Source: Butyricimonas synergistica DSM 23225 (lineage in GTDB: Bacteria > Bacteroidota > Bacteroidia > Bacteroidales > Marinifilaceae). Taken from it: DNA of 64,000 nucleotides. The notes under the pieces are model-generated. The model did not search any database and was not told where the DNA came from. It saw only the letters and a program-made list of their open reading frames with translations. The stretch's first letter is position 1, and each line of letters starts with the position of its first letter. Both the position numbers and the translations under genes were made by a program. The stretch lies in contig NZ_KB903360.1 of NCBI RefSeq assembly GCF_000379665.1, forward strand, positions 498,175 through 562,174. The letters are read 5' to 3'. This document shows, piece after piece, positions 17,130-25,762 of this stretch.

Positions 17130-19013
17130 ATGTCACAATTATTACCGGAATATGATGTTATTGTAGTGGGAGCTGGTCATGCCGGTTGTGAGGCAGCTTG
17201 TGCGGCAGCTAATCTTGGATCTAAAACTTTGCTTATTACTCTGGATATGAATAAGATAGCTCAAATGTCTTGTAATCCGGCAATGGGGGGTATAGCTAAA
17301 GGACAGATTGTCAGAGAAATAGATGCTTTGGGAGGATATTCGGGTATAGTGACAGACAAGAGTACGATTCAATTTCGGATGCTGAATCTGTCAAAGGGAC
17401 CTGCCATGTGGAGTCCCCGTGCGCAATGTGACCGTATGGTCTTTTCTTCCGAGTGGAGGGACACGGTGGAACATACCGACCGCCTTGATCTTTGGCAGGA
17501 TGATGTTACCGAGCTGATTTTGGATAAAGACAGGGTAGTGGGGGTAAAGACTCGTCTGGGTGTTTCTTTTTCGGCACCCCGGGTGGTACTTACCAACGGA
17601 ACTTTTTTGAACGGGCTGATGCATATCGGGCGGGTAAGTTTTTCCGGTGGTCGTATTTCCGAACCTGCTTCTCATGGTTTGTCCGAGCAATTGTTTGAGC
17701 GGGGTTTTACTATGGGACGTATGAAAACGGGTACGCCGGTACGCATCGACGGTAGAAGCGTAGATTTTTCCAAATTAACCAGACAAGATGGAGATAATGA
17801 TTTCCATAAATTCTCTTTTCTGAATTTCGCTTATACGAATTCACTTCAGAAAAGACCTTGCTATATTGCCTACACGAATAAAGTCGTTCATGATATTTTG
17901 CGGGAAGGTTTTGAAGACAGTCCTCTGTTCAACGGGACTATTAAAAGTATAGGACCTCGTTATTGCCCGAGTATAGAAACTAAACTGGATACTTTTTCAG
18001 ACCGGGACAGCCATCATTTATTTTTGGAACCGGAAGGGGAGAGGACAACGGAATTTTACTTGAATGGTTTTTCTTCGTCTTTACCTTGGGATATACAGTT
18101 GCGTGCATTGCAACAAGTGGAAGGATTCGAGAATGTGAAAATATTCCGCCCCGGTTATGCGATAGAGTATGATTTTTTTCAACCGATACAATTGCATCCG
18201 ACGCTTGAAACTAAATTGATAAAAGGACTTTATTTTGCGGGTCAGATAAACGGGACTACCGGGTACGAGGAAGCCGCTGCACAAGGTTTGATGGCTGGAA
18301 TCAATGCGCATCTTTCTCTGCACGAGAATAAGGATTTTATACTGAATCGCGATCAAGCTTATATAGGAGTTTTGATTGACGATCTGGTGACGAAAGGAGT
18401 GGACGAACCTTATCGGATGTTTACTTCACGTGCCGAGTATCGTATTTTATTGCGACAGGATGACGCAGATGTAAGATTAACTCCTTTGGGATATTCTATT
18501 GGTTTGGTGAAAGAGAATCGTTATTCTATTTTTGAAGATAAGATTTTGAAACGGGATCGCTTGATTGATTTCGTGACTAATTTTAGTATTTCTCCAGAGG
18601 AAATAAATCCTACTCTGGAACTTTTTGCTTCTTCTCCGATCCGTCAAAAATTGAAATTGATTGATATTATTTCACGTCCTCAAATTACAATTCCTAAGAT
18701 CGTGGAGTATATACCCTCACTGAAAGAATTTATTTTTGATAATTCGATTCGGGAAGAAATTGTAGAGGCGGCTGAAGTTTTAATAAAATATTCGGGATAT
18801 ATTGAACGTGAAAAATTGATAGCCGATAAATTGAATCGGCTGGAAAATTTGGTTATTGAGAATAAATTTAATTATATGGAGATAAATTCTCTGTCATACG
18901 AGGGGCGTCAAAAATTATCAAAGATTAATCCGAAAACTATTGGACAGGCTTCTCGTATTACAGGAGTGTCCCCTTCAGACATTAATGTTTTATTGATTTT
19001 AATGGGAAGATAA
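17130..19013 (+). CDS. mnmG: tRNA uridine-5-carboxymethylaminomethyl modification enzyme MnmG
   Basis: MnmG (GidA) works with MnmE to modify U34 of certain tRNAs using FAD and NADH. The 627-residue protein has the FAD-binding GAGHAGCEAA (residues 12-21), the family signature CNPAMGGIAKGQ, and a helical C-terminal MnmE/tRNA-binding domain ending SRITGVSPSDINVLLILMG. Length is standard. It follows ybeY directly. In many bacteria this gene lies near the origin, consistent with the parS-like site at 19019-19034 and the candidate origin 7 kb to the left. Confidence 0.97.
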   Translation: MSQLLPEYDVIVVGAGHAGCEAACAAANLGSKTLLITLDMNKIAQMSCNPAMGGIAKGQIVREIDALGGYSGIVTDKSTIQFRMLNLSKGPAMWSPRAQCDRMVFSSEWRDTVEHTDRLDLWQDDVTELILDKDRVVGVKTRLGVSFSAPRVVLTNGTFLNGLMHIGRVSFSGGRISEPASHGLSEQLFERGFTMGRMKTGTPVRIDGRSVDFSKLTRQDGDNDFHKFSFLNFAYTNSLQKRPCYIAYTNKVVHDILREGFEDSPLFNGTIKSIGPRYCPSIETKLDTFSDRDSHHLFLEPEGERTTEFYLNGFSSSLPWDIQLRALQQVEGFENVKIFRPGYAIEYDFFQPIQLHPTLETKLIKGLYFAGQINGTTGYEEAAAQGLMAGINAHLSLHENKDFILNRDQAYIGVLIDDLVTKGVDEPYRMFTSRAEYRILLRQDDADVRLTPLGYSIGLVKENRYSIFEDKILKRDRLIDFVTNFSISPEEINPTLELFASSPIRQKLKLIDIISRPQITIPKIVEYIPSLKEFIFDNSIREEIVEAAEVLIKYSGYIEREKLIADKLNRLENLVIENKFNYMEINSLSYEGRQKLSKINPKTIGQASRITGVSPSDINVLLILMGR

Positions 19014-19018
19014 TCGAA

Positions 19019-19034
19019 TGTTTCACGTGGAACA
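19019..19034. promoter_or_regulatory. parS-like centromere site
   Basis: The 16-mer is TGTTTCACGTGGAACA, or TGTTCCACGTGAAACA on the minus strand. This matches the ParB-binding parS consensus TGTTNCACGTGAAACA. It sits in the gap after mnmG. parS sites cluster near origins, and the candidate origin is about 9 kb away. Confidence 0.8.
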
Positions 19035-19132
19035 TTTCAAAATGGTGCGAAGGGCACCTTGTAATATAGTTACACCGAATCCTTGAAAAGGGATAAAAGA
19101 AAGAGTAAAAACACCACATAAATTACTATTAT

Positions 19133-20746
19133 ATGAAAGTAATAGAAGGAAATTTAGTTGACATTGATAATAGAGAATTTTATCCGTGTGCAATCACTAT
19201 TTCTGAAGGGAAGATTATTTCGATAGAACGTAATTCAAATTCCTATGATCATTATATTTCCCCGGGATTTATAGATGCCCATGTTCATATAGAGAGTTCC
19301 ATGTTGATGCCTTCTGAATTTTCCAAATTAGTTATCCCAAATGGGACAGTGGGAGTGGTGGCTGACCCACACGAGATAGCTAATGTTTTAGGTGTGGAAG
19401 GAATTGAAATGATGATAAAGAACGGGGAAGAAACTCCGTTAAATATTTTCTGGGGGATTCCTTCGTGCGTTCCGGCTACTTCATTAGATAAACCGGGTAA
19501 TATTTTAACGGTGGAGGATACCGAAACATTGGCAAAAACCGGTCGATTTACCATGCTTGCCGAAATGATGAATATCCCGGGAGTATTGAATAATGATTCG
19601 GAAGTTCTGGCAAAATTGGAAATGGCTAAAAAGTATTCTTTAAGAATAGACGGGCATGCTCCCGGAATGAAGGGAGATGCATTAAGTACATATATCGCGC
19701 ATGGGATAGAAACAGATCATGAGTCTTCCGTTTTGGATGAAGCAGAAGAAAAGATTTCAAAAGGGATGCAAATCATGATTCGAGAAGGAAGTGCGGCAAA
19801 GAATTACGAGGCATTGAAATCATTAATTGCTACCCGTACCGATAACGTGATGTTTTGCACGGATGATTCCCATGCTGACGATCTTTTAGAAAAAGGACAT
19901 ATCAATTATATCGTGAGAAAAGCAGTGGCAGATAGTTTCGGTATTTTTGATGTTTTACAGGTGGCTTGTATTAATCCGGTACATTTTTATCATTTGGACG
20001 TGGGAACCCTTCATGTCGGGGACAAAGCCGATTTTATTGTTTTGGAAGACCTGGAATCATTCGATATTTATTCTACTTACATCAATGGGGAAGAAGTTTA
20101 TCGGAAAGGAAGAGATTATAAATTACCCGCATCCCAAATAGAGGTTCTGAATTTATTTCATCATGATGAAATAAAGGATACGGATATTTGTACAGATGTA
20201 CAAGGAGATATTTCTTGTATAAAAATAATCCCGGACAGTATTGTCACTGAAAGAAAAGTATTGCATTTTGATCAGAAAAGCGAACACTTCCAGTCGGATA
20301 TTTCTTCGGATATATTGAAAATAGTTTACGTGAATCGTTATTTTAATACGCCGCCTCAAGTTGGTTTTATATCCGGTATAGGAATAAAACGGGGGGCGTT
20401 TGCTTCTTCTATTTCCCACGATTCCCATAATATTATTGCGGTAGGTTGTACGGATACTGATATTATTGTTGCCATTAATGAAGTCATCAAATCCAAAGGT
20501 GGTTTAGTAGTCAATGATGGTCATAAACTATATACCTTGCCTCTGCCGGTAGGAGGAATTATGAGTGATCTGTCCGGAGAGGAAGTTGCCAATCGTTATA
20601 CGCGATTGAATAAATTGCTTTTGGAGATGGGAACATCCTTAAATTCACCGTTTATGACACTTTCATTTATGGCTTTAGTTGTAATACCCACGCTGAAGAT
20701 AGGCGAGAAGGGAATATTTGATGTTGAAAAATTTGGATTTGTATAG
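19133..20746 (+). CDS. ade: Adenine deaminase
   Basis: Ade deaminates adenine to hypoxanthine for purine salvage. The 537-residue amidohydrolase shows the metal-binding motif SPGFIDAHVHIESSM (about residues 43-57), the segment ADPHEIANVLG, a second-half His/Asp motif CTDDSHADDLLEKGHI, and the C-terminal adenine deaminase domain with DLSGEEVA. The length fits the bacterial Ade family. It is 119 bases past mnmG and 12 bases before uvrC, so it likely shares a transcript with uvrC. No clear TAnnTTTG element was found upstream. Confidence 0.95.
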   Translation: MKVIEGNLVDIDNREFYPCAITISEGKIISIERNSNSYDHYISPGFIDAHVHIESSMLMPSEFSKLVIPNGTVGVVADPHEIANVLGVEGIEMMIKNGEETPLNIFWGIPSCVPATSLDKPGNILTVEDTETLAKTGRFTMLAEMMNIPGVLNNDSEVLAKLEMAKKYSLRIDGHAPGMKGDALSTYIAHGIETDHESSVLDEAEEKISKGMQIMIREGSAAKNYEALKSLIATRTDNVMFCTDDSHADDLLEKGHINYIVRKAVADSFGIFDVLQVACINPVHFYHLDVGTLHVGDKADFIVLEDLESFDIYSTYINGEEVYRKGRDYKLPASQIEVLNLFHHDEIKDTDICTDVQGDISCIKIIPDSIVTERKVLHFDQKSEHFQSDISSDILKIVYVNRYFNTPPQVGFISGIGIKRGAFASSISHDSHNIIAVGCTDTDIIVAINEVIKSKGGLVVNDGHKLYTLPLPVGGIMSDLSGEEVANRYTRLNKLLLEMGTSLNSPFMTLSFMALVVIPTLKIGEKGIFDVEKFGFV

Positions 20747-20758
20747 GAGTTTGAATCT

Positions 20759-22558
20759 ATGACGGATGAATTGGGATTGAAAGAAAAGGTGAGTAAGTTA
20801 CCTACTTCTCCGGGAGTGTATCAATATTTTGATGCAAATGGAGTTATTATTTATATAGGTAAAGCTAAAAATCTGAAAAATAGAGTTTCATCCTATTTCG
20901 TGAAGACAAACCAGTCTTCAAAGACCATGGTTTTAGTCAAAAAGATACGTGATTTAAAGTATATTGTTGTCAACACGGAGGAAGATGCTTTACTACTGGA
21001 AAATAACTTGATTAAAAAGTATAAGCCCCGGTATAATATCCTGTTGAAAGATGACAAAACTTACCCGTGGATTTGTATCACGAAAGAAGCTTTCCCTCGG
21101 GTATTCATTACTCGCAAGTTTATTCGGAATGGTTCGGAATATTTTGGTCCTTATACTTCTGCAAAATACGCTAACACGCTGATTTCCTTGATAAAAAGTT
21201 TGTATAAATTACGTACTTGTAATTTAAATCTCAATAAATCAGCAATATATGGTGAAAAATATAAAGTATGTCTTGAGTACCATATAGGAAATTGTCTTGG
21301 TCCTTGCGTGGGATACATGCCGGAAGAAGAATACATGGAGAATATAGTCCAGATTAGGAATATATTGAAGGGAAATATTTCTTCCGTGATCGATTTCATG
21401 TCTAAAAGAATGAAAGAATACGCTATTTCGCTTCAATTCGAGAAAGCTCAAGAGATGAAAGAGGCTATAGAAGCCTTAAAGTCGCATCAGACAAAATCGA
21501 CTATTGTTAGTTCTACTATGAATGATATTGATGTATTCTCGTACCTGGAAGATGAAAAGTATGCTTACGTGAATTATTTACGTATTGTTCACGGTGCGGT
21601 AAATCAAGTGCATACCATAGAATTGGAAAAGAAACTCGATGAATCGAAAGAATCCTTACTGTCTTTCGGTATTTTTGAAATCCGGCAACTCGTGAATAGC
21701 CAATCCAAGGAAATTTTAGTACCTTTTTACCCGGATGTCCTGATGAAAGGATTGAATTATGCTATTCCGCAGCGGGGGGAGAAGAAGCAATTGTTGGATT
21801 TGTCAGAGCGAAACGTGAAATTCTTTAAAATGGATCGGGAACGGCAAAGGGGATTGCGCCGACAGGATACCAAATTAGACCTGCTGAACACGATAAAAAA
21901 TGAATTAAAATTACCCCGTTTACCGCATCGGATGGAATGTTTCGATAACTCTAATATACAAGGGACCAATCCAGTAGCTTCCTGCGTTGTCTTTATCGAT
22001 GGGAAACCGGCAAAGCGGGAATACCGACGTTTCCACGTGAAAACTGTCATCGGGGCGAATGACTTTGCTTCTATGGAAGAGATTTTATACCGTAGATACC
22101 ATCGGGTACTGGAAGAAGGTTTGGAGCTTCCCGATTTGATTGTTGTCGATGGAGGTAAAGGACAGTTGAGTTCTGCTGTTGCTACTTTGCAGAAACTGGA
22201 TTTATTGGAACGGGTGCCTATTATCGGGTTGGCAAAACAGATGGAGGAAATCTATTACCCGGGTGATAAAGATCCTTATTTATTGGCAAAGACATCTGTT
22301 GCCTTGAAAACATTGATGCATATCCGGGATGAAGCCCATCGTTTCGGTATTACTTTTCACCGTAAATTGAGGGAAAAAAAGCAAACTGTCAGTGTATTGA
22401 GTGAAATAAAAGGTATAGGAGAAAAGACAGAAATAGCTTTATTACAAAATTTTAAAACGGTAAATGCTATTCAATCCGCTTCTCGTGAGGAATTGGCAAA
22501 AGTCATTGGAAATGCCAAAGCGAAGATCGTGCACGACCATTTCCATACCCTTGCCTGA
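20759..22558 (+). CDS. uvrC: UvrABC system protein C
   Basis: UvrC makes both incisions in nucleotide excision repair after UvrAB finds the lesion. The 599-residue protein has the N-terminal GIY-YIG nuclease (GVYQYF and IIYIGKAKNLKNRV, about residues 18-46), a UVR motif region near 200-235, the RNase H-like endonuclease domain with MECFDNSNIQG and VVDGGKGQLSSA, and a C-terminal HhH pair (IKGIGEKTEIALLQNF). All expected domains are present. The 259-base gap after it holds only the promoter of the sigma factor gene. Confidence 0.97.
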   Translation: MTDELGLKEKVSKLPTSPGVYQYFDANGVIIYIGKAKNLKNRVSSYFVKTNQSSKTMVLVKKIRDLKYIVVNTEEDALLLENNLIKKYKPRYNILLKDDKTYPWICITKEAFPRVFITRKFIRNGSEYFGPYTSAKYANTLISLIKSLYKLRTCNLNLNKSAIYGEKYKVCLEYHIGNCLGPCVGYMPEEEYMENIVQIRNILKGNISSVIDFMSKRMKEYAISLQFEKAQEMKEAIEALKSHQTKSTIVSSTMNDIDVFSYLEDEKYAYVNYLRIVHGAVNQVHTIELEKKLDESKESLLSFGIFEIRQLVNSQSKEILVPFYPDVLMKGLNYAIPQRGEKKQLLDLSERNVKFFKMDRERQRGLRRQDTKLDLLNTIKNELKLPRLPHRMECFDNSNIQGTNPVASCVVFIDGKPAKREYRRFHVKTVIGANDFASMEEILYRRYHRVLEEGLELPDLIVVDGGKGQLSSAVATLQKLDLLERVPIIGLAKQMEEIYYPGDKDPYLLAKTSVALKTLMHIRDEAHRFGITFHRKLREKKQTVSVLSEIKGIGEKTEIALLQNFKTVNAIQSASREELAKVIGNAKAKIVHDHFHTLA

Positions 22559-22735
22559 CCTTATTAACCTATCATTGACCAATCAAAAAGGTAGCATGAA
22601 CCCTCGTTTACGTTTATATTACGAATATACTACGTTTATGCTACGTCCATGGGATAGGGAAAGGGTAGCTTAAGGGGGAGTCGTGGGTATATCTATCATT
22701 TCTTTTTTTTATTGAAAATTTTCGGAGATAATTTT

Positions 22736-22743
22736 TATATTTG
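22736..22743 (+). promoter_or_regulatory. Housekeeping promoter of the ECF sigma gene
   Basis: TATATTTG matches TAnnTTTG, with TTG at 22712-22714 (21-base spacer). It lies 74 bases before the sigma gene. No TGTACCC-N17-CGTT site is present here, so the sigma gene appears to be expressed from the vegetative promoter rather than from itself. Confidence 0.5.
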
Positions 22744-22817
22744 CCAATACATTATACGTAAATTTTTCTATTAAAATTTAATATCTTGTTACATAGAGGA
22801 ATGTAATATTTGAATCT

Positions 22818-23375
22818 ATGAGTGATGAATTATATACAGTAAAATGGTTGAATGAGAATTATCCTGTACATTTTGAAGTTTTGTACAAATCTATGTACAA
22901 ACGACTGTATATTCTTGCACGAAATTTTTTGATGGATGAAGAACTTGCAGATGATGTAATCCAAGATGTGTTTATGGGATTATGGAATAAAGGGAAAAAT
23001 ATGCCTGGAGATATACCTTTGGAACGTTATCTGTTCACGTCAGTAAGAAATTTGTGTGTGGATCATCATCGGAAGTTGAACATTGTTGATAAATATCAAA
23101 AACATCTTGTTGAATCTGAAGCTTTTGTTTATTTCCCGTATGAAGAGAAAGAGACGGAACGAGAAATAAAGGTGAAAAAACTTTTGTCCGAATTGCCTGA
23201 TATGCAGAGACAGGTTTTGAAATTAAGCGTTATGGAGGGATTGACGTATAAAGAAGTGGCGGAGCGTTTAAATATAGCGGAAGGAACCGTGCATACGCAT
23301 ATTAAAAGAGCGTATAAATATATTAAGACTCATCTGCTTTTTTTGCTGTTGTTTTTGTATGTGATATTCAAATAA
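22818..23375 (+). CDS. ECF-type RNA polymerase sigma factor (Bacteroides family)
   Basis: The 185-residue protein has sigma region 2 (LADDVIQDVFMGLWNKG, about residues 44-60) and region 4 with its helix-turn-helix (LPDMQRQVLKLSVMEGLTYK then AERLNIAEGTVHTHIKRA). A hydrophobic tail (LLFLLLFLYVIFK) ends the chain, as in many Bacteroides ECF proteins; its role is unknown. It should direct polymerase to dedicated promoters when released by its anti-sigma partner. The FecR-type gene follows 103 bases later. I propose that its promoters are the five TGTACCC-N17-CGTT sites between 23.4 and 40.0 kb. Confidence 0.93.
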   Translation: MSDELYTVKWLNENYPVHFEVLYKSMYKRLYILARNFLMDEELADDVIQDVFMGLWNKGKNMPGDIPLERYLFTSVRNLCVDHHRKLNIVDKYQKHLVESEAFVYFPYEEKETEREIKVKKLLSELPDMQRQVLKLSVMEGLTYKEVAERLNIAEGTVHTHIKRAYKYIKTHLLFLLLFLYVIFK

Positions 23376-23404
23376 TGATTTTATGGAAAAAAGAGTGATT
23401 TTGT

Positions 23405-23432
23405 TGTACCCCGGAATAGAAATGAGTTCGTT
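23405..23432 (+). promoter_or_regulatory. Predicted ECF promoter 1 (before fecR)
   Basis: TGTACCC at 23405-23411, 17 bases, then CGTT at 23429-23432. It is one of five identically spaced sites in the locus and lies 46-58 bases before the two candidate starts of the anti-sigma gene, giving the regulon a feedback loop. Confidence 0.7.
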
Positions 23433-23478
23433 CTTAGTATTAAGAGAACTAGATTAAATTGAATTCACACAAAAGAAG

Positions 23479-24648
23479 ATGAGGAGACTTATGAGACAGA
23501 TAGAGTGGGATATCATAGAGCGCAAGTTAGAAGGGCGACTTTCTTCGGAAGAAGAAAGTTGTTTTAAGGCATGGTGTACGGCAAGCAAAGAGAATAGAGA
23601 TTATTTCCATAAAGTTGAGAAGTTTTATCGTGAAAATGGCTTTGTCAAGGAGGTGACTGATAAAGATATAAATATTTCTTGGAGTAAGTTTGTTACCCGG
23701 CAGAAGGGGAGTAAAAAAGGACGGAGACGTATTCTTTCTTATTGGTCTGCTGCGGGTGTTGCTGCTTGTTTATTGATTGGTGTTTTGATTTTTGTTTTGG
23801 AGAAAGAGGAGCATGTTGTTCCTTCCGGACAGATAGTGGCTATTCCTGCTGGAGGGAACAGGGCTATTTTGCAGTTATCTACTGGGGAGTGCATAGAACT
23901 GGAAAATTATTCCAATGAATTGGAAGAGGCTTCAGCGAAAATAGTGAATACGGGTTCGTTATTGAGCTATGAGAAAAAGCAGGATACGTTGGTTCGGGAG
24001 GAAATTTTCAATAACGTGACGACTCCACGGGGAGGAGAGTATGGTATAACACTTGCGGATGGAACTAAAGTTTATTTGGGAGCACTTTCTAAGATAGAGT
24101 ATCCGGTGACGTTCACGGGAAACAGGAGGGTGGTGAAGGCATACGGGGAAGTGTATTTTGAAGTGGCCCGAGATACCGCTCGTCCCTTTATCGTTGAAAT
24201 GAAAAATCAACAGATAGAGGTGTTGGGTACAACTTTCAACGTGAGAGATTACGAGGACGAAGTATTCGTGGAAACTACTTTGGTTTCCGGTAAGGTAAAA
24301 GTATCTACCGGGGATGAATCTTGTATATTGGCTCCTAATCAACAGAGCGTGTTGGATAAAAAGACAGGAAATATGGTGCAGAGGGACGTGGATGTGGCTG
24401 AATTTGTGGATTGGAAGAACGGGAAATTGAATATTCGAAACCAACGTTTGGAAGACATTTTGAACCGGTTGAGCAAATGGTATGACGTTTATATTTTTTA
24501 CGTGAACGAGGAAGCGAAAGATGTACGATTTTATGCCAATATAGACCGTTATAGCGATATGAATGAGCTTTTGGATAAATTTGAAAAAACCGGTCAGGTG
24601 ACGTTTAAAATCAAAGGAAACGTGATTAATGTTTCGACAGTAAAATAA
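23479..24648 (+). CDS. FecR-type transmembrane anti-sigma factor
   Basis: The 389-residue protein should hold the adjacent ECF sigma factor at the membrane and release it when the outer-membrane transporter signals. It has a cytoplasmic N-terminal domain (about residues 1-80), one membrane segment (about 85-107), a periplasmic FecR domain (near 175-285, with TTPRGGEYGITLADGTKVYL and VLGTTFNVRDYEDE) and a C-terminal DUF4974 domain (about 310-389). ATGs at 23479 and 23491 are both possible; GAGGAG precedes the second. The likely signalling partner is the STN-containing SusC at 33426. A terminator overlapping the next ECF promoter follows. Confidence 0.93.
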   Translation: MRRLMRQIEWDIIERKLEGRLSSEEESCFKAWCTASKENRDYFHKVEKFYRENGFVKEVTDKDINISWSKFVTRQKGSKKGRRRILSYWSAAGVAACLLIGVLIFVLEKEEHVVPSGQIVAIPAGGNRAILQLSTGECIELENYSNELEEASAKIVNTGSLLSYEKKQDTLVREEIFNNVTTPRGGEYGITLADGTKVYLGALSKIEYPVTFTGNRRVVKAYGEVYFEVARDTARPFIVEMKNQQIEVLGTTFNVRDYEDEVFVETTLVSGKVKVSTGDESCILAPNQQSVLDKKTGNMVQRDVDVAEFVDWKNGKLNIRNQRLEDILNRLSKWYDVYIFYVNEEAKDVRFYANIDRYSDMNELLDKFEKTGQVTFKIKGNVINVSTVK

Positions 24649-24680
24649 GTAGGCGTTACATTTTTTGTTAAATTATTATT

Positions 24681-24717
24681 AAAACGGGGTGCGATTGTAC
24701 CCCGTTTTAAATTTTTT
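24681..24717 (+). terminator. Terminator after fecR, overlapping ECF promoter 2
   Basis: A perfect 10-bp stem (AAAACGGGGT 24681-24690 / ACCCCGTTTT 24699-24708) with an 8-base loop is followed by an A/T run with six T. Its right arm contains the CCC of the -35-like TGTACCC (24696-24702), so the terminator and the next promoter share bases. Confidence 0.75.
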
Positions 24718-24723
24718 CCCGTT
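24696..24723 (+). promoter_or_regulatory. Predicted ECF promoter 2 (before the thioredoxin array)
   Basis: TGTACCC at 24696-24702, 17 bases, CGTT at 24720-24723. It lies 54 bases before the ATG at 24778 and would drive the four thioredoxin-like genes and the S9 peptidase. Confidence 0.7.
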
Positions 24724-24777
24724 TTGCAATAAATGAAAATTGAAGTCAAGGAATAAAATTTAATAACAAAGGAATGT

Positions 24778-25734
24778 ATGAAAAGAAATAGGATTTTTTT
24801 TACGGTATTGGTTCTATTGGGAACATTCGTAAGTGCGATGAATTTATCTGCGCAAGAGACAAACGGTGATAAAATTTTGAAAGCCAAATCTTTTTTGAAT
24901 AAGAAAGCCCCGCGTTTGGAAGTTGGAAAATGGTTGACTGACGTGCCGGATATGGAAGGCAAATTCGTGTTGATCGAGTTTTGGGGACCTTCTTGCGGAC
25001 CGTGTAGGGCAAGTATTCCGACGTTGAATGAATTTAGTAAAAAATTCAAGGATAAACTTGTTGTCATAGGTATTTCCCCCAATAAAGAAGAGGCTGTACG
25101 GAAGATGAAAGAACCGGTTATTGAATATTATAGTGCGATAGACACTACAAAAGAGAAATTCATAAAATATTTTGAATTGCAGGCTTCTCCTCATGCTATA
25201 TTACTTGATAAACACGGAATTGTTCGTTGGGAGGGAAATCCGGTTCGGAAAGGGTATGAATTAACTGCCGAGGTCATTGAGGATCTGATGAAAAAATATA
25301 GTAGAGATAATGGAGGGGTAGAAAGACAGTGGGCAAAACCGTTTCTTGGGGAAAAAGCACCGGAGTTGGATGTTAAACACTGGTTTCCGAAACAACCGAA
25401 CACGAAGGGTAAATTTGTTTTGCGAGACTTTTTTGCTTTTCATTGCGGTCCTTGTCGGAAAGCGATCCCGAGATTAAACAGATGGCATAAGGAATTTGCA
25501 GACGATATGGTCATCATCGGTTGTTCTCGAGATGATATTGGTCGATTAAGAACTATCGAACCTAAAATAGAGTATTGTTTGGCAAATATCGGTCATGAGG
25601 CTTGGACAGCAATGGAATTACACGTGTATTCTTACGTGCAGTTGATTGACCCGAAAGGAATAGTCCGTTGGGAAGGAATTTGTGTGGACTTGACAGAAGA
25701 GAAAATCAAAGAGATTATAGCGAAGTATAAATAA
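24778..25734 (+). CDS. Secreted double thioredoxin-like protein 1 (TlpA family)
   Basis: The 318-residue protein has a Sec signal peptide (to about residue 25) and two TlpA-like thioredoxin domains in tandem. Domain 1 (about 40-165) has the redox motif WGPSCGPCR and the cis-Pro segment ASPHAILLD. Domain 2 (about 185-318) has AFHCGPCR, but its cis-Pro region reads VYSYVQLID with no proline. It should act on periplasmic or surface thiols, but electron donor and substrate are unknown. It is the first of four tandem paralogues, 28 bases before the second, with a block almost identical to the second copy. Confidence 0.88.
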   Translation: MKRNRIFFTVLVLLGTFVSAMNLSAQETNGDKILKAKSFLNKKAPRLEVGKWLTDVPDMEGKFVLIEFWGPSCGPCRASIPTLNEFSKKFKDKLVVIGISPNKEEAVRKMKEPVIEYYSAIDTTKEKFIKYFELQASPHAILLDKHGIVRWEGNPVRKGYELTAEVIEDLMKKYSRDNGGVERQWAKPFLGEKAPELDVKHWFPKQPNTKGKFVLRDFFAFHCGPCRKAIPRLNRWHKEFADDMVIIGCSRDDIGRLRTIEPKIEYCLANIGHEAWTAMELHVYSYVQLIDPKGIVRWEGICVDLTEEKIKEIIAKYK

Positions 25735-25762
25735 GGAATAGAGTTTAATAACAAAGGGATGT

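Noticed and set aside
22464-22673. 69-codon frame spanning the end of uvrC
   Set aside because: Mostly an out-of-frame reading of the uvrC helix-hairpin-helix region, without a recognisable domain.
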